A stretch of 64,000 bases of DNA from Gadus chalcogrammus (taxonomy: Eukaryota; Chordata; Actinopteri; Gadiformes; Gadidae), in contig NC_079427.1 of assembly GCF_026213295.1 (NCBI RefSeq), positions 33,051,170 to 33,115,169 of the forward strand. The letters are read 5' to 3'. Under the pieces are notes generated by a model. The model searched no databases. It had not been told where the DNA came from and worked only from the letters and a program-made list of their open reading frames with translations. Below are positions 10,241 through 21,340 of the stretch, in pieces (position 1 is the first letter of the stretch; every line of letters starts with the position of its first letter). Made by a program: the position numbers and the translations under genes.

Positions 10241-11417
10241 CTACTCTGGAGCTCCAGGAAGACCTCCAGACCTTTGGCACCCAACCGCACCACTCAGTCC
10301 AATTACGGGACCCATTTCGGACTCAGACGCGACGTTGTCCCGCTACTCTGGCGCTCCAGGAAGACCTCCAGACCGTTGGCACCCAACCGCACCACTCAGT
10401 CCGATTACGGGACCCATTTCGGACTCAGACGCAACGTTTTCCCGCTACTCTGGAGCTCCAGGAAGACCTCCAGACCGTTGGCAACCAACCGCCACACTCA
10501 GTCCGATTACGGGACCCATTTCGGACTCAGACGCGACGTTGTCCCGCTACCCTGGAGCTCCAGGAAGACCTCCAGACCGTTGGCAACCAACCGCCACACT
10601 CGGTCCGATTACGGGACCCATTTCGGACTCAGACGCGACGTTGTCCCGCTAATCTGGAGCTCCAGGAAGACCTCCACACCGTTGCAAACAACCGCACCAT
10701 TCAGTCCGATTAGGGGACCCATTTCGGCCTCAGACGCTACGTTGTCCCGCTACTCTGTTTGTAATGCTCATACACCTTTCTTATACTCAGTGGGACCACT
10801 GTCCTTCAACATGGGGCCTCAAAACGGTATACACGAAGCCCATAAAATTACAGTGAGCCACCTGCTAAATTTCTTGTTTACTAGACCCCTGGTAGATATT
10901 ATGACCCCTGGGAGTCTAAACACAACCCATGGGAGTCTAGAACTTTGAAATAATTTGTGCCATACTGGAGAGAGTTCATCTGCAAAATTTTTGAGAAAGA
11001 AAGCCGACAGTCCCGCTACTCTGGAGCTCCAGGAAGACCTCCAGACCTTTGGCACCCAACCGCACCACTCAGTCCAATTACGGGACCCATTTCGGACTCA
11101 GACGCGACGTTGTCCCGCTAATCTGGAGCTCCAGGAAGACCTCCACACCGTTGGCAAACAACCGCACCATTCAGTCCGATTAGGGGACCCATTTCGGACT
11201 CAGACGCTACGTTGTCCCGCTACTCTGTTTGTAATGCTCATACACCTTTCTTATACTCAGTGGGACCACTGTCCTTCAACATGGGGCCTCAAAACGGTAT
11301 CACACGAAGCCCATAAAATTACAGTGAGCCACCTGCTAAATTTCTTGTTTACTAGACCCCTGGTAGATATTATGACCCCTGGGAGTCTAAACACAACCCA
11401 TGGGAGTCTAGAACTTT
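10171..11417 (+). repeat. Segmental duplication carrying LINE edge, repeat units and tail
   Basis: The block made of the LINE edge (10171-10235), repeat units and a unique tail (about 10758-10946, starting GTTTGTAATGCTCATACACC) recurs at 10949-11417. The copies are nearly identical; the tails differ by one small indel (near 10829 against 11300). The second block has two repeat units where the first has five. The event post-dates the LINE insertion. Confidence 0.85.
10241..10757 (+). repeat. 102-bp tandem repeat, main array
   Basis: The marker CGGACTCAGAC recurs at 10318, 10420, 10522 and 10624 (period exactly 102), then as CGGCCTCAGAC at 10725 (period 101). The unit reads GCTACTCTGGAGCTCCAGG, GACCTCCAGACCGTTGGC, CACTCAGTCCGATTACGGG. 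Since 102 is 34 codons and the unit contains no stop in any plus-strand frame, all three frames stay open for 500 bases or more. Confidence 0.95.
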
Positions 11418-11515
11418 TGTGCTCTAAAAAATAACGCTTAGGGGGTGGGGCATTGGAGGAAGGCGGGATGATTTGAATGTGCTGTAATTCTCAAATGCAA
11501 CAAAGGTCCCTTTAA

Positions 11516-12724
11516 GGAACACAAGCGTCGATTTTAAAACCGTCAAATTTTCAAAACATTGAACTTTGCAAAACTTTGAAAGTGTTTCCCTCTTATATGA
11601 TCCTTTTGAGGTAGAATTAAATGTCCGTATCGATACATTTACCCAGCAGTTAGAACAGGTTTCATCGTTGAAGAAGGACACATTATCAACACGTTAAGTC
11701 GGAAAATCCAATGTATACTGGCAATGCATAAATTTGTCGTGAAAACTCTAAAGGCTTGACACCCCATAATATGGTCCATTTAAGCACCATTTCAGTATTT
11801 AACGGTTCAGCATGAAATGCCCTATATAAAAGGGTTTAACTTTTTGGCGTCTCATGGTGGCTCGATGGCTGCTCTTAATTCCATCCTGCAGCGACATTGG
11901 ATTCAGACAGGCAGAGGCAGGGAGGGGGGGGGGCTGCATAGGTTGCCCATGCAGATAAGCAGGGGCCGGGAAGTTTGCCGTCAGCAGTAGAATGAGCAGG
12001 GCTGGATGTCGACACACGGCGGCATTACCCACAATGCAGCAGGCCAAACAGGTTTGTGTTTGTGATTGAGTTCTACTTGATCGTGTAAAAAAGCAATTTA
12101 GATGTCAGTCTGTAGTGATTGCACAGCGGTAGGCATGTTCAGCCCTCTCTTAACAGGAAATTACCCACAATTTGTCGAGTCTCTGTATTGTAAAGATCAG
12201 TTGTTTAATATTTGTAATGTTGGCTTACGGGTGTCATCAATATGATTATGCGTTTACAACGTGAAACTCTGCCCAGTCTTAAAGTCCTGAAATAGCAACA
12301 TTACTTTAACTTAAGGCGATTCAACAATGACCTGGTGTCAAATTAGAAAAGGCTTTTCTTAGTAGGATGTTTAAGAAAAGCTTTTTAATAGACAGGTCTA
12401 CTAACCCCTTATATGAGACGTTGTAAAAAAAACCTGTAGTATGAAACATACTAGAAAAGCCTTATCATAGATCAAAACCAAGAGCAATCTCTAGGGCTAA
12501 ACATAGACACCATTACCGAGTCGTCGCAGGCTTTATGGTATGTCATCAGATCATGAGTCAAGATCACTGGGGCATAACATCCAAGCCTGTCTGAAAGCAT
12601 CTCCGTAGCTCTGGTGGTGGTCCTGGTAGGAGGGATGGGGTTGAACATCCCAGTCCCTCCTACCAGGAACTCAGCCTGGTCGCTGCTTGAGTCCCTCTTA
12701 TGCTGCGCCCTGGGCTTTCGCATC

Positions 12725-12726
<2 letters not shown>
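11516..12726. other. Non-coding stretch with a small hairpin
   Basis: No gene recognised. An imperfect inverted repeat (AAAAGGCTTTTCTTA against TAAGAAAAGCTTTTT) lies at about 12347-12386. A short poly-G run occurs near 11922-11931. Confidence 0.5.
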
Positions 12727-12795
<69 letters not shown>

Positions 12796-12960
12796 CCCCC
12801 CCCCCCCCCCCCCCACACACACACAGCCCCACACAAACAGCCACACACACACAGCCCCCCACACACACACAGTCTCACATACACACACACACACATAAAC
12901 CCACACCCACACACACGTACAGACACACGTACATAAACACACACAAACACGTACATCCCC
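12727..12960. repeat. (CA)n, poly-C and interrupted CA repeat
   Basis: About 68 bases of CA are followed by a run of about 18 C (12796-12814) and then 140 bases of degenerate CA-rich repeat. Confidence 0.95.
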
Positions 12961-13050
12961 TCCAACACACCATTCATCACGGACATGGAGCTTGTCAAAG
13001 GTAAGTGTCCGGCATCTCTGGGCATCCGGAGATTACTTCCTGATTGTGGT

Positions 13051-13083
13051 CGTGTGTGTGTGTGTGTGTGTGTGTGTTGTGTG

Positions 13084-13160
<77 letters not shown>
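13051..13160. repeat. (GT)n microsatellite
   Basis: GT dinucleotides with a few TTG interruptions over about 110 bases. Confidence 0.97.
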
Positions 13161-13162
<2 letters not shown>

Positions 13163-13595
13163 TTCAACAGCTCTGCAGTGCAATGCACTTTCAAACACTC
13201 TGCAGCAGTTTTTTTTATGACCTAACAGCAACGACAGCCAATCAGAATCCCCAGGTTGTAATCAGCCATTTATTCATTCATGCATTCGTTTATTTTGTAA
13301 CTCAGTTACAATGATGCTGTTCATCCGACAACAGCAAGTGTCCAAGGTCCTTTTCTTGGAGATGAATAGCCAAAGCGGTTCTGCAGACATATACTTGTTG
13401 GGCACGGAGCAGATATATCTCAGATACGTCTCAATGCTGATCTCTGAAGTAAAAAGGCTTCTAATGTTTTTTCAAAGCAGCCGTAAAACTGAGTTACACA
13501 TCGCCTATTAACGTGGCAGCGTGCGCCGCAGCCCTGTTCATCACGCCTGTGGGATGAGGCCTCTGCTCCACTGTTACTGCAGTACCTTCACGCTT

Positions 13596-13598
<3 letters not shown>
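13161..13598. other. Unique stretch, nothing recognised
   Basis: No gene or repeat evident. Confidence 0.5.
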
Positions 13599-13670
<72 letters not shown>

Positions 13671-13673
13671 CAC

Positions 13674-13704
<31 letters not shown>
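13599..13704. repeat. (CA)n microsatellite
   Basis: About 105 bases of CA with two single-base phase breaks. Confidence 0.97.
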
Positions 13705-14345
<641 letters not shown>

Positions 14346-15190
14346 GTGCACGCCTGCATGTGTGTTCCTATAGGGAGAAGCTAAGGAAAGGAATCATGTG
14401 GCCCTGAAACAGGTGGCCAAACACTGTTAATTGCTTTCACTGAAACATTAACTAAGGCATTTCAAGCATTGAGCAAAACCAGGGGCTTGGAATTAACAGT
14501 TGCAGATAAAGAAATGGAACTGACAGGGAACAGGAAACCTCAAGCCCAGGGCAACGGCTTGAAGAGGAAATGATCAGTTGGGGATAAAGGCAACAGGGGA
14601 TAGAAACCTTGAATGTGGAACCACCATATGGAGATAGCTTTTGCCAAAAAATGCTTAATCTGCAGTCGGCTACATATGCCTGGAAGTGGTGAAACACGTT
14701 ATCAGGCTGCTTACATACGTTCTAATTACATTTAAGTCGGCTTAGCTGATCTGTGCTTACAGGAAACATTGGAGAAAGTAAGGAAAAATTCATGTTCGAT
14801 AAATTATATTGTTATTTAATGCTATTTTAACATCAATATCTAGGAAGGCTTATCATTTTTGGTCTGGATATGTTGTTGTTGATTATCAACGCCAGTAAGT
14901 GTTCAACTAGCATTCACAGAACACCTACAACTAAAAGGGTTAGGGTTGTGTATATTTGACGTCTGATCGTAAGCACAGGAACCCGGGCAAAGTCTACAAT
15001 TCTAACAAGAATTGAGGTTCTAAGAAGAACTTCAACAATTGATAAGTATTCAGCAGAGGTAAGTCTGTGGAGCTGTGTAGAAATACCCTGCTAATTAAGA
15101 ACTGATAGGAGATATTTAGTTATAGTACTTGTGTAGCATCTTACCCCAGGGCTCTTAAGTTTTGAATTGAGTTCAGAGTGAGATTTTGTC
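14346..15190. other. Unique stretch, nothing recognised
   Basis: No gene, RNA or element signature found. Confidence 0.5.
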
Positions 15191-15208
15191 GGGGGGGGGG
15201 GGGGGGGG
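15191..15208 (+). repeat. Poly-G run of 18
   Basis: Eighteen consecutive G. Such a run can form a G-quadruplex and is often miscounted by sequencing. Confidence 0.9.
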
Positions 15209-15244
15209 TAAGGTATGTTCAGAAAACAACACTGCCTCAAAAGG

Positions 15245-15550
15245 CTATTGGCCTAAGTAACACCAGTAGAGGCATACTCTTCCCTGAACTTTTAAGCGTT
15301 GCAAACGTTCAAAAACATAATATATATTATGTGGCATTCTGCCCAATGCTTTAATACGTCCCTCCGAAAAAAAAACGCGATTAAGCGATAGATAATTGAC
15401 CGCATAATCAGCCAAAGTCTGCATATTCATGTGGGGGCTGCATTTTTTCAAATATGCCGCGCTTTCACCGCATAAATTGCCAATTTCCGAGCAAAAAATG
15501 CGGTGCTCGCATGATTTAAAAATCCCTGCATTTTCGTGCAAAAAAGCCAC
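15245..15550 (-). other. 101-codon minus-strand frame of unknown nature, probably in a repeat
   Basis: The frame starts MAFLHENAGIFKSCEHR and has several Cys and His residues without a clear zinc-finger spacing. The DNA around it is AT-rich and full of ATGCGG/CCGCAT words, which looks more like an old repeat than a gene. I cannot assign a family or claim expression. Confidence 0.2.
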
Positions 15551-15820
15551 ATATATCTTGTGACATGTTACTTTTTTTTTGATAAGTTCAAAATTGTTGC
15601 GTTTACTTCACCCAAAAGCAGCCATTTCTCCCTGTTGCCATGGGAACGTTATTTGAGATGTTAATCACGCGCGACGTGAACGTCATCGAAAAGCTGCAAA
15701 CCCCACAACGAAGGCATAATGAAAACCAAAGCTTGTAAAATTATGAAATTAACAATGAGGATGTGATTGTGTTCGACACTGACGGGTTGGGCAAACTTCT
15801 ACAAGCTTCCATCGTCCGAT

Positions 15821-15834
15821 AGCGCCCCCTAGCG
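15821..15834 (-). promoter_or_regulatory. CTCF-like motif
   Basis: Minus strand reads CGCTAGGGGGCGCT, close to the vertebrate CTCF core (CCASYAGRKGGCRS). Motif match only. Confidence 0.3.
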
Positions 15835-16070
15835 ATCGCCGACAGTCGATACTATCGGGGGGGGAGGGGGGGGGCAACTTTATAATAATTGTACAATAAT
15901 AATTATTGATAATAATTTATCACATTATAAAATTGCGGTTTTGTTTTTCTAATTTTTTCTTAAAAACGATAAGGATGGTCTTCCCCTCTGGACCAGCTCT
16001 TGGTCTCCGCTGATTTAAGTTTCGATACGTCGGTGACCGGCGACGCTGTTCATGATGACACACGAGCTAC

Positions 16071-16728
16071 TTGTGTTCGAAATCGTTCCCTATCACGGAT
16101 ATAGTGCACTATATAGGGTGCTCGCCATTTTGTAGTGGTGTTCGAATTCTCAGCGATTAATTTCATTCACTATATAGTAGTGCTGTCAGTTGAAACGTGT
16201 TGTTAACGGAATTAACGCAAACCAAGTTTTTTTTCGCGCGATTAGCGCAATTATTATTATTTATTTTTTCTTTGGCTCAAAACAAAGAAGCAGTAGCACG
16301 ACTGCTATGTTCAAGGCAGTATGTTTGTATGTTCATCGTTTAATTGCATTATAGGCTTTTTTTTTGTATCGTCCCTGTTTTGATCAGTATATGCCAATGT
16401 TGTTATCAATAAAAAAACATTTGCACAAAGGCAAGCCGATGCACTTCTCCATGTTGACAAGAGCATTAAAATGAGAAAAATTTATGGGACAAAGAAATCA
16501 AGGGATATTTAGTATAGAAAAAAATTGCCCGTAACTATGACATTAATGAGATTAATTTCAATTAAATATTTTTATCGCTTGACAGTACGACTATATAGTG
16601 GACTTAAAATACCCAAAATTTTAGCGAACATATGATATTCCCTACATGTTATTCCCATATACCACAATGCAATGCGGTCGTGTGTTTTCCGGAGGAGAAG
16701 AAGCTGAATAACCGCGAAAATAATACAT
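16071..16728. mobile_element. Nested DNA-transposon remnants upstream of the LTR element
   Basis: An older repeat with the words CACTATATAG and GTGTTCGAA (about 16071-16182, resuming near 16588) is interrupted by a second element, about 16183-16590. That one starts CTGTCAGTTGAAACG and ends TTTTTATCGCTTGACAG, giving short inverted ends (CTGTCA...TGACAG) and many TTAACGCAA/GATTAGCGCAA words. The Gmr1-like element then landed to the right at 16729. Superfamilies are not assigned. Confidence 0.45.
16725..16728. repeat. ACAT target duplication of the Gmr1-like element (left copy)
   Basis: ACAT directly precedes TGTGGCATC of the 5' LTR and recurs at 23313-23316 directly after the 3' LTR. Four bases fits a Ty3/gypsy-type insertion. 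Confidence 0.8.
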
Positions 16729-17138
16729 TGTGGCATCTCGCCCCTAAAACCTCGGCCCGGCCGGGCCTGAGGGTTTGTGTTAGACGGCATATACCGCCGC
16801 CATCCACTAATCGGCGACAAAGAGCCTCCCGTAGGTGCCGCTAATGACGAGAGTGAGACACAAGTCGGGGCCGGCGGGGAGGAGACCAGGAAAGCCACGG
16901 TATAAGGACGAGCTGCATGCTGCCAAAGCGGGGGAGAACACGACGGGACAGCGACCTGGATGAGGACGGCCGAAACCCAGCGCGCTACGTAGAGGCTCAC
17001 AGGCAGACCCTTATAGTCGTGTTAACAGGAGTTATTTTCCTTTGTGTTACTCATTAAATGCCGAGTACGGCTTCACCCCTCCCGGACTAAGTGAATTTAT
17101 TCCGGGAATCTGTCCCACGGGGGAAGTGGGATCCCACA
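16729..17138 (+). repeat. 5' LTR of the Gmr1-like element
   Basis: 410 bases, from TGTGGCATCTCG to GGGATCCCACA. It contains a TATA-like TATAAGG at 16901-16907 and ATTAAA at 17053-17058 as a possible poly(A) signal. Compared with the 3' LTR it carries many single-base insertions, which is why it is 18 bases longer. Confidence 0.9.
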
Positions 17139-19860
17139 TTATGGTGGAGAATGCACAGCTTAGGAAGAACCCACTACGAACCCCCGGTAGACGAACTACC
17201 CAAGCGGCATGCAGAACCCGGATGGCCGACCGCGCAGGCTGCCGCAGCCACGCAGCGGCCGAGAACGTCGGAGAACATCGCCTGCTCCGCGAAGCTGTGT
17301 TACGGCCTCACGCAATACTCAGTCCGAGACGCCCCGACCACCCGCCCCGACCAGCCGGACTCAACCAAGCTCGGGCACGACGATGACGTGGAGGGTATCT
17401 CGAGACCATTTGAGCGGACCGCTCAGTAGGGAGAACTGGCCAGTGGAGCAGTGGGCCCACCCTCGTGGCCCCGATTTCTCACGGTCCTGGCCCAGCCAGG
17501 CGAGCCAAGATCTGCCAGTGGGAGGACCGCCAGGCAGTACCCCGCCCTCAACAAGCAATCCTGGCGTTACTACGGGCATAACCTCGCGGCCCGCGCGGCA
17601 AAGTCTCCACGGACTGGCGATTCGACGCCCGGGGGCGCGGTGCGGACGCAGATTGCACAACTCGGTCGGCTGGTGAAGAGATGGCTAACCTCCGGAGAAG
17701 GACCCAGCCCTATAGATAGGGTAATTATAGACCATTCCATACGTCAGCTACCGACGGATGCCTGCAGGTACTGCCCGACCACCACCCCGACACATAGATG
17801 ACCTGGTCAGGCAGCTGGAGAATTGGCAGGTGGCCCAGCGGCTGAGCAACCGGACCGGAACCACCCCACGACCCGCCGAGACCCGCCGAGACCGACGGGG
17901 ACCCACGACCGGGGCTCCCGCAGCCGCACCAGTCCCACCGCTCGTAACCCTGGAGAGTCGCGAAAGGAGACGGTGTTACGAGTGTGATCAGCCCGGCCAT
18001 ATAGCGCGCTACTACCCGGGAAAGCAGGACGTATCAATGCCGTCGGCCTACGTGGACTGGGGGGCGGACCGGCCCTGCATGCTGGCCACCTGCTGGGCAC
18101 AGACGACGTCCCGGGGCCCGACCATACCAGCAAGGGTGATGAACCAGGACACGCAGGCCATATTGGACACCGGCAGCGTGGTCACCCTCCTCCGCCCCGA
18201 CTTGGCGGGAGGGAGGGAGGGGAAACCCATGGACGTGGCCTGCGTGCACGGGGACATACGGACCTATGAGTCCTGCCATGTGGTCGTACGGACACCACAC
18301 GGGGTGTTTACGGCATGGGCGGGGATTGTACCCCACCTCCCGGTTCCGCTCCTAATTGGGAGGGACTGCCCGATATTTAACCGGTTGTGGGACCCAACGC
18401 GAGAACTCCGGGACAGAACCTTCCCGCCGGGGGACGAGGAGAGCTCGGCAGGCGTACGGGGTCACACGGCGAGTACGGCTTCACCCCTCCGCGACTAAGT
18501 GATTTATTCCGGGAATCTGTCCCACGGGGAAGTGGGATCCCACATATGGTGGAGAATGCAAGCTTAGGAAGAACCCACTACGAACCCCCGGTAAGACGAA
18601 CTACCCAAGCGGCATGCAGAACCCGGATGGGACCGCGCAGGCTGCCGCAGCCACGCAGCGGGAGACGTCGGAGAACATCGCCCTGCTCCGCGAAGCTGTG
18701 TTACGGCTCACGCAATACTCAGTCCGAGACGCCCCGACCACCGCCCCGACCAGCCGACTCACCAAGCTCGGGCCCGACGATGACGTGGAGGCGTATCTCG
18801 AGACCTTTGAGCGGACCGCCCAGAGGGAGAACTGGCCAGTGGAGCAGTGGGCCCACATCGTGGCCCCGTTTCTCACCGGTCCTGCCCAGCAGGCGAGCCA
18901 AGATCTGCCAGTGGAGACCGCCAGGCAGTACCCCGCCCTCAAACAAGCAATCCTGGCGTACTACGGGCATAACCTCGCGGCCCGCGCGCAACGTCTCCAC
19001 GACTGGCGATTCGACGCCCGGGGCGCGGTGCGGACGCAGATTGCACAACTCGGTCGGCTGGTGAAGAGATGGCTAACCTCCGGAGAAGGACCCAGCCCTA
19101 TAGATAGGGTAATTATAGACCATTCCATACGTCAGCTACCGCCGGATGCCTGCAGGGTACTGGCCCACCACCACCCCGACACCATAGATGACCTGGTCAG
19201 GCAGCTGGAGAATTGGCAGGTGGCCCAGCGGCTGAGCAACCGGACCGGAACCACCCCACGACCCGCCGAGACCCGCCGAGACCGACGGGGACCCACGACC
19301 GGGGCTCCCGCAGCCGCACCAGTCCCACCGCTCGTAACCCTGGAGAGTCGCGAAAGGAGACGGTGTTACGAGTGTGATCAGCCCGGCCATATAGCGCGCT
19401 ACTACCCGGGAAAGCAGGACGTATCAATGCCGTCGGCCTACGTGGACTGGGGGGCGGACCGGCCCTGCATGCTGGCCACCTGCTGGGCACAGACGACGTC
19501 CCGGGGCCCGACCATACCAGCAAGGGTGATGAACCAGGACACGCAGGCCATATTGGACACCGGCAGCGTGATCACCCTCCTCCGCCCCGACTTGGCGGGA
19601 GGGAGGGAGGGGAAACCCATGGACGTGGCCTGCGTGCACGGGGACATACGGACCTATGAGTCCTGCCATGTGGTCGTACGGACACCACACGGGGTGTTTA
19701 CGGCATGGGCGGGGATTGTACCCCACCTCCCGGTTCCGCTCCTAATTGGGAGGGACTGCCCGATATTTAACCGGTTGTGGGACCCAACGCGAGAACTCCG
19801 GGACAGAACCTTCCCGCCGGGGGACGAGGAGAGCTCGGCAGGCGTACGGGGTCACACGGC
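17063..19860 (+). repeat. 1.4-kb tandem duplication: LTR tail, leader, gag, protease
   Basis: The segment from GAGTACGGCTTCACCCCT in the LTR tail (17063) to GTCACACGGC (18470) is repeated head to tail at 18471-19860. The junction joins the protease-region end directly to the last 70 or so bases of an LTR. Copy 1 differs from copy 2 by many one-base indels up to about 17795. Beyond that the two are almost identical, one visible substitution (GTGGTC against GTGATC at 18181 and 19570) in about 670 bases. Confidence 0.9.
17212..18470 (+). pseudogene. gag-pro: gag-protease, first (broken) tandem copy
   Basis: This copy matches the intact frame at 18614 but its start half is scattered over three frames by single-base indels between 17212 and about 17795. 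From 17795 a clean frame carries the zinc knuckle, with Tyr in place of the last Cys, and the protease DTGSVVTLL motif. The frame runs through GRDCPIFNRLW and then into the duplicated LTR tail, so it never reaches integrase. It either decayed or was read with errors; see the findings. Confidence 0.85.
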
Positions 19861-20119
19861 GCCCGTCTTCCCCCAGGGAATTGACGGCAATGGAACAGGA
19901 GTCCGAGGGGGACGGACCCTCCCAACCCGGATCGCCGGGACCCCATCCCGACACCCCGGACACCCTCACAGCGTCCGAGCAACCCGACCCCCCGGAAGAC
20001 CCGGAGAGCTCCCCCCTCACCGAGTTTTCAGATTTCCTTCCGGAGAGGGAGGTAGGCTCGGCCCGACCAGGACAGTTCGCCAGCGGCCAGCTCCAGGACG
20101 AGGACGGCTATTGGCCTAA
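18614..20119 (+). CDS. gag-pro: gag-protease, second tandem copy
   Basis: A 501-codon frame starting at an ATG 71 bases after an LTR end. Residues about 50-200 form a helical capsid-like region (ETFERTAQRENW, YPALKQAILAYYG). The capsid of Gmr1-like elements is regarded as the ancestor of the vertebrate SCAN domain. A basic linker leads to a zinc knuckle at residues 251-264 in which the fourth ligand is Tyr instead of Cys. The aspartic protease follows, with catalytic DTGS at 315-318 and a LLIGRD flap-side motif. From about 19877 a one-base frameshift makes the remaining 80 codons spurious; the true continuation, an acidic linker, is in another frame to about 20210. Confidence 0.88.
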   Translation: MQNPDGTAQAAAATQRETSENIALLREAVLRLTQYSVRDAPTTAPTSRLTKLGPDDDVEAYLETFERTAQRENWPVEQWAHIVAPFLTGPAQQASQDLPVETARQYPALKQAILAYYGHNLAARAQRLHDWRFDARGAVRTQIAQLGRLVKRWLTSGEGPSPIDRVIIDHSIRQLPPDACRVLAHHHPDTIDDLVRQLENWQVAQRLSNRTGTTPRPAETRRDRRGPTTGAPAAAPVPPLVTLESRERRRCYECDQPGHIARYYPGKQDVSMPSAYVDWGADRPCMLATCWAQTTSRGPTIPARVMNQDTQAILDTGSVITLLRPDLAGGREGKPMDVACVHGDIRTYESCHVVVRTPHGVFTAWAGIVPHLPVPLLIGRDCPIFNRLWDPTRELRDRTFPPGDEESSAGVRGHTAPVFPQGIDGNGTGVRGGRTLPTRIAGTPSRHPGHPHSVRATRPPGRPGELPPHRVFRFPSGEGGRLGPTRTVRQRPAPGRGRLLA

Positions 20120-20221
20120 GTACGCTTGGAGCCATGTGGTGGCCCACGACGGTCAAACCCGGGACTCAGTGAGTTGCACGTCGCACTCACACTTTAGCAC
20201 GAGGGGGGGGCTGTTATATGA

Positions 20222-21340
20222 GTGGTGGAAGGAGAGGAGGGAATAAGGGAACAATTGGTAGTTCCCCGGGCGTACGTAAGCAAGGTGCTGTTTATGGCCC
20301 ACACCCACCTCCTGGGAGCCCATTTGGGCATGGACAAGACCCGAGAGCGGGTCCTCGCGCGGTTTTATTGGCCGGGGGTAAAAAGGGACGTGGAGCGCCA
20401 TTGTATGGGATGCCCCGAGTGCCAGAGGGTAGCGCCTAGGGCCACAGTCAGAAACCCCCTTATCCCCATGCCAATTATAGAGACTCCTTTCGAGCGGATA
20501 GCTCTGGACATTGTGGGGCCCCTCCCCAAGACCAGGCGGGGGCACCAATATATCCTGGTCCTGGTGGACTACGCCACCCGGTACCCCGAGGCCCTACCCC
20601 TGCACGCAGCCACCGCGAAGGCGGTCGCCCGGGAGCGGATGCTCCTATTTAGCCGGGTGGGGATAGCCAAGGAGGTGATAACTGATCAAGGCTCGTGCTT
20701 CATGTCCCGGGTAATGAAGGAACTACTCAGCTTCCTGCAGGTGAAGCAGCTCCGGACCTCCGTCTACCACCCCCAGACCGATGGCCTGGTGTAACATTGT
20801 AACCGGACATTGAAACAGATGCTGAAGAAGGCCATGGCTACAGATGGTAAGAACTGGGACCAGCTGTTACCCCATGTGCTTTTCGCAGTCCGGGAGGTGC
20901 CCCAGGCGTCCACCGGCTTCTCTCCATTCGAGCTACTGTACGGACGGAGGCCCCGCGGCATCTTGGACATCGCCAAGGAAGCATGGGAGAGCCAGCCGTC
21001 ACCCCACCGCACCACCCTGGACCACGTAGAGCAGGTGAGGGACCGCATGGCCCGAGTGTGGCCCATCGTCCGAGAACACCTCCGGCAAGCCCAGCAGGTC
21101 CAAGCGAGGGTCTACAACCGGGGAGCCCAGCTGCGAACCCTCCATCCTGGGGAGCTGGTCCTGGTCCTGGTCCCCACGGCAGAGTGCAAATTCCTGGCCA
21201 AGTGGCAGGGACCTTATGAGGTGGTTGAACGGGTGGGAGAAGTAAACTACCGGGTTAGACAACCAGGGAGGCGGAAGCCCACCCAGGTCTATCACATTAA
21301 CATCTTGAAACAGTGGCGAGGGGGAAGGGAACCCCCTGAC
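20222..21340 (+). pseudogene. int: Integrase of the Gmr1-like element, stop at the catalytic Glu
   Basis: The frame begins with an HHCC zinc-binding region (HTHLLGAH, then HCMGCPEC). The core follows with Asp in ALDIVGP and Asp in VITDQG. The third catalytic acid should lie 35 residues after the second; that codon (20792-20794) is TAA. The same frame continues (HCNRTLKQML) through the rest of the core, then a GPY/F-type carboxyl domain (KWQGPYEVVERV) near 21205-21300. It stays open into RT, as expected for one pol polyprotein. An in-frame TGA at 20219 and a phase shift near 20200-20220 separate it from protease. Confidence 0.9.

Larger units (their letters stand above)
7131..11511 (+). mobile_element. 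TTAA-flanked composite element with its own promoter and repeat ORF
   Basis: TTAA lies at 7127-7130 and 11512-11515. The left end begins AGGGAC, then CCTTTGTTGCATTT after a 5-base spacer. The right end read backwards is AGGGACCTTTGTTGCATTT. These are terminal inverted repeats bounded by a TTAA duplication, as in piggyBac and Kolobok elements. The body holds a promoter-like region, an ATG, a 102-bp tandem repeat, a solo LTR, a truncated LINE and a segmental duplication. Without the insertions the original would be about 1.5 kb. No transposase is visible, so it would be non-autonomous. The inverted termini and TTAA are seen directly; the superfamily is inferred. Confidence 0.55.

Noticed and set aside
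10182..10948. Two further open frames over the 102-bp array
   Set aside because: They overlap the frame continuous with the upstream ATG and have no start of their own; kept only as an observation about the array.
17725..19726. Minus-strand frames of about 100 codons inside gag-protease
   Set aside because: Shadows of GC-rich coding sequence; they appear in both tandem copies in the same place.
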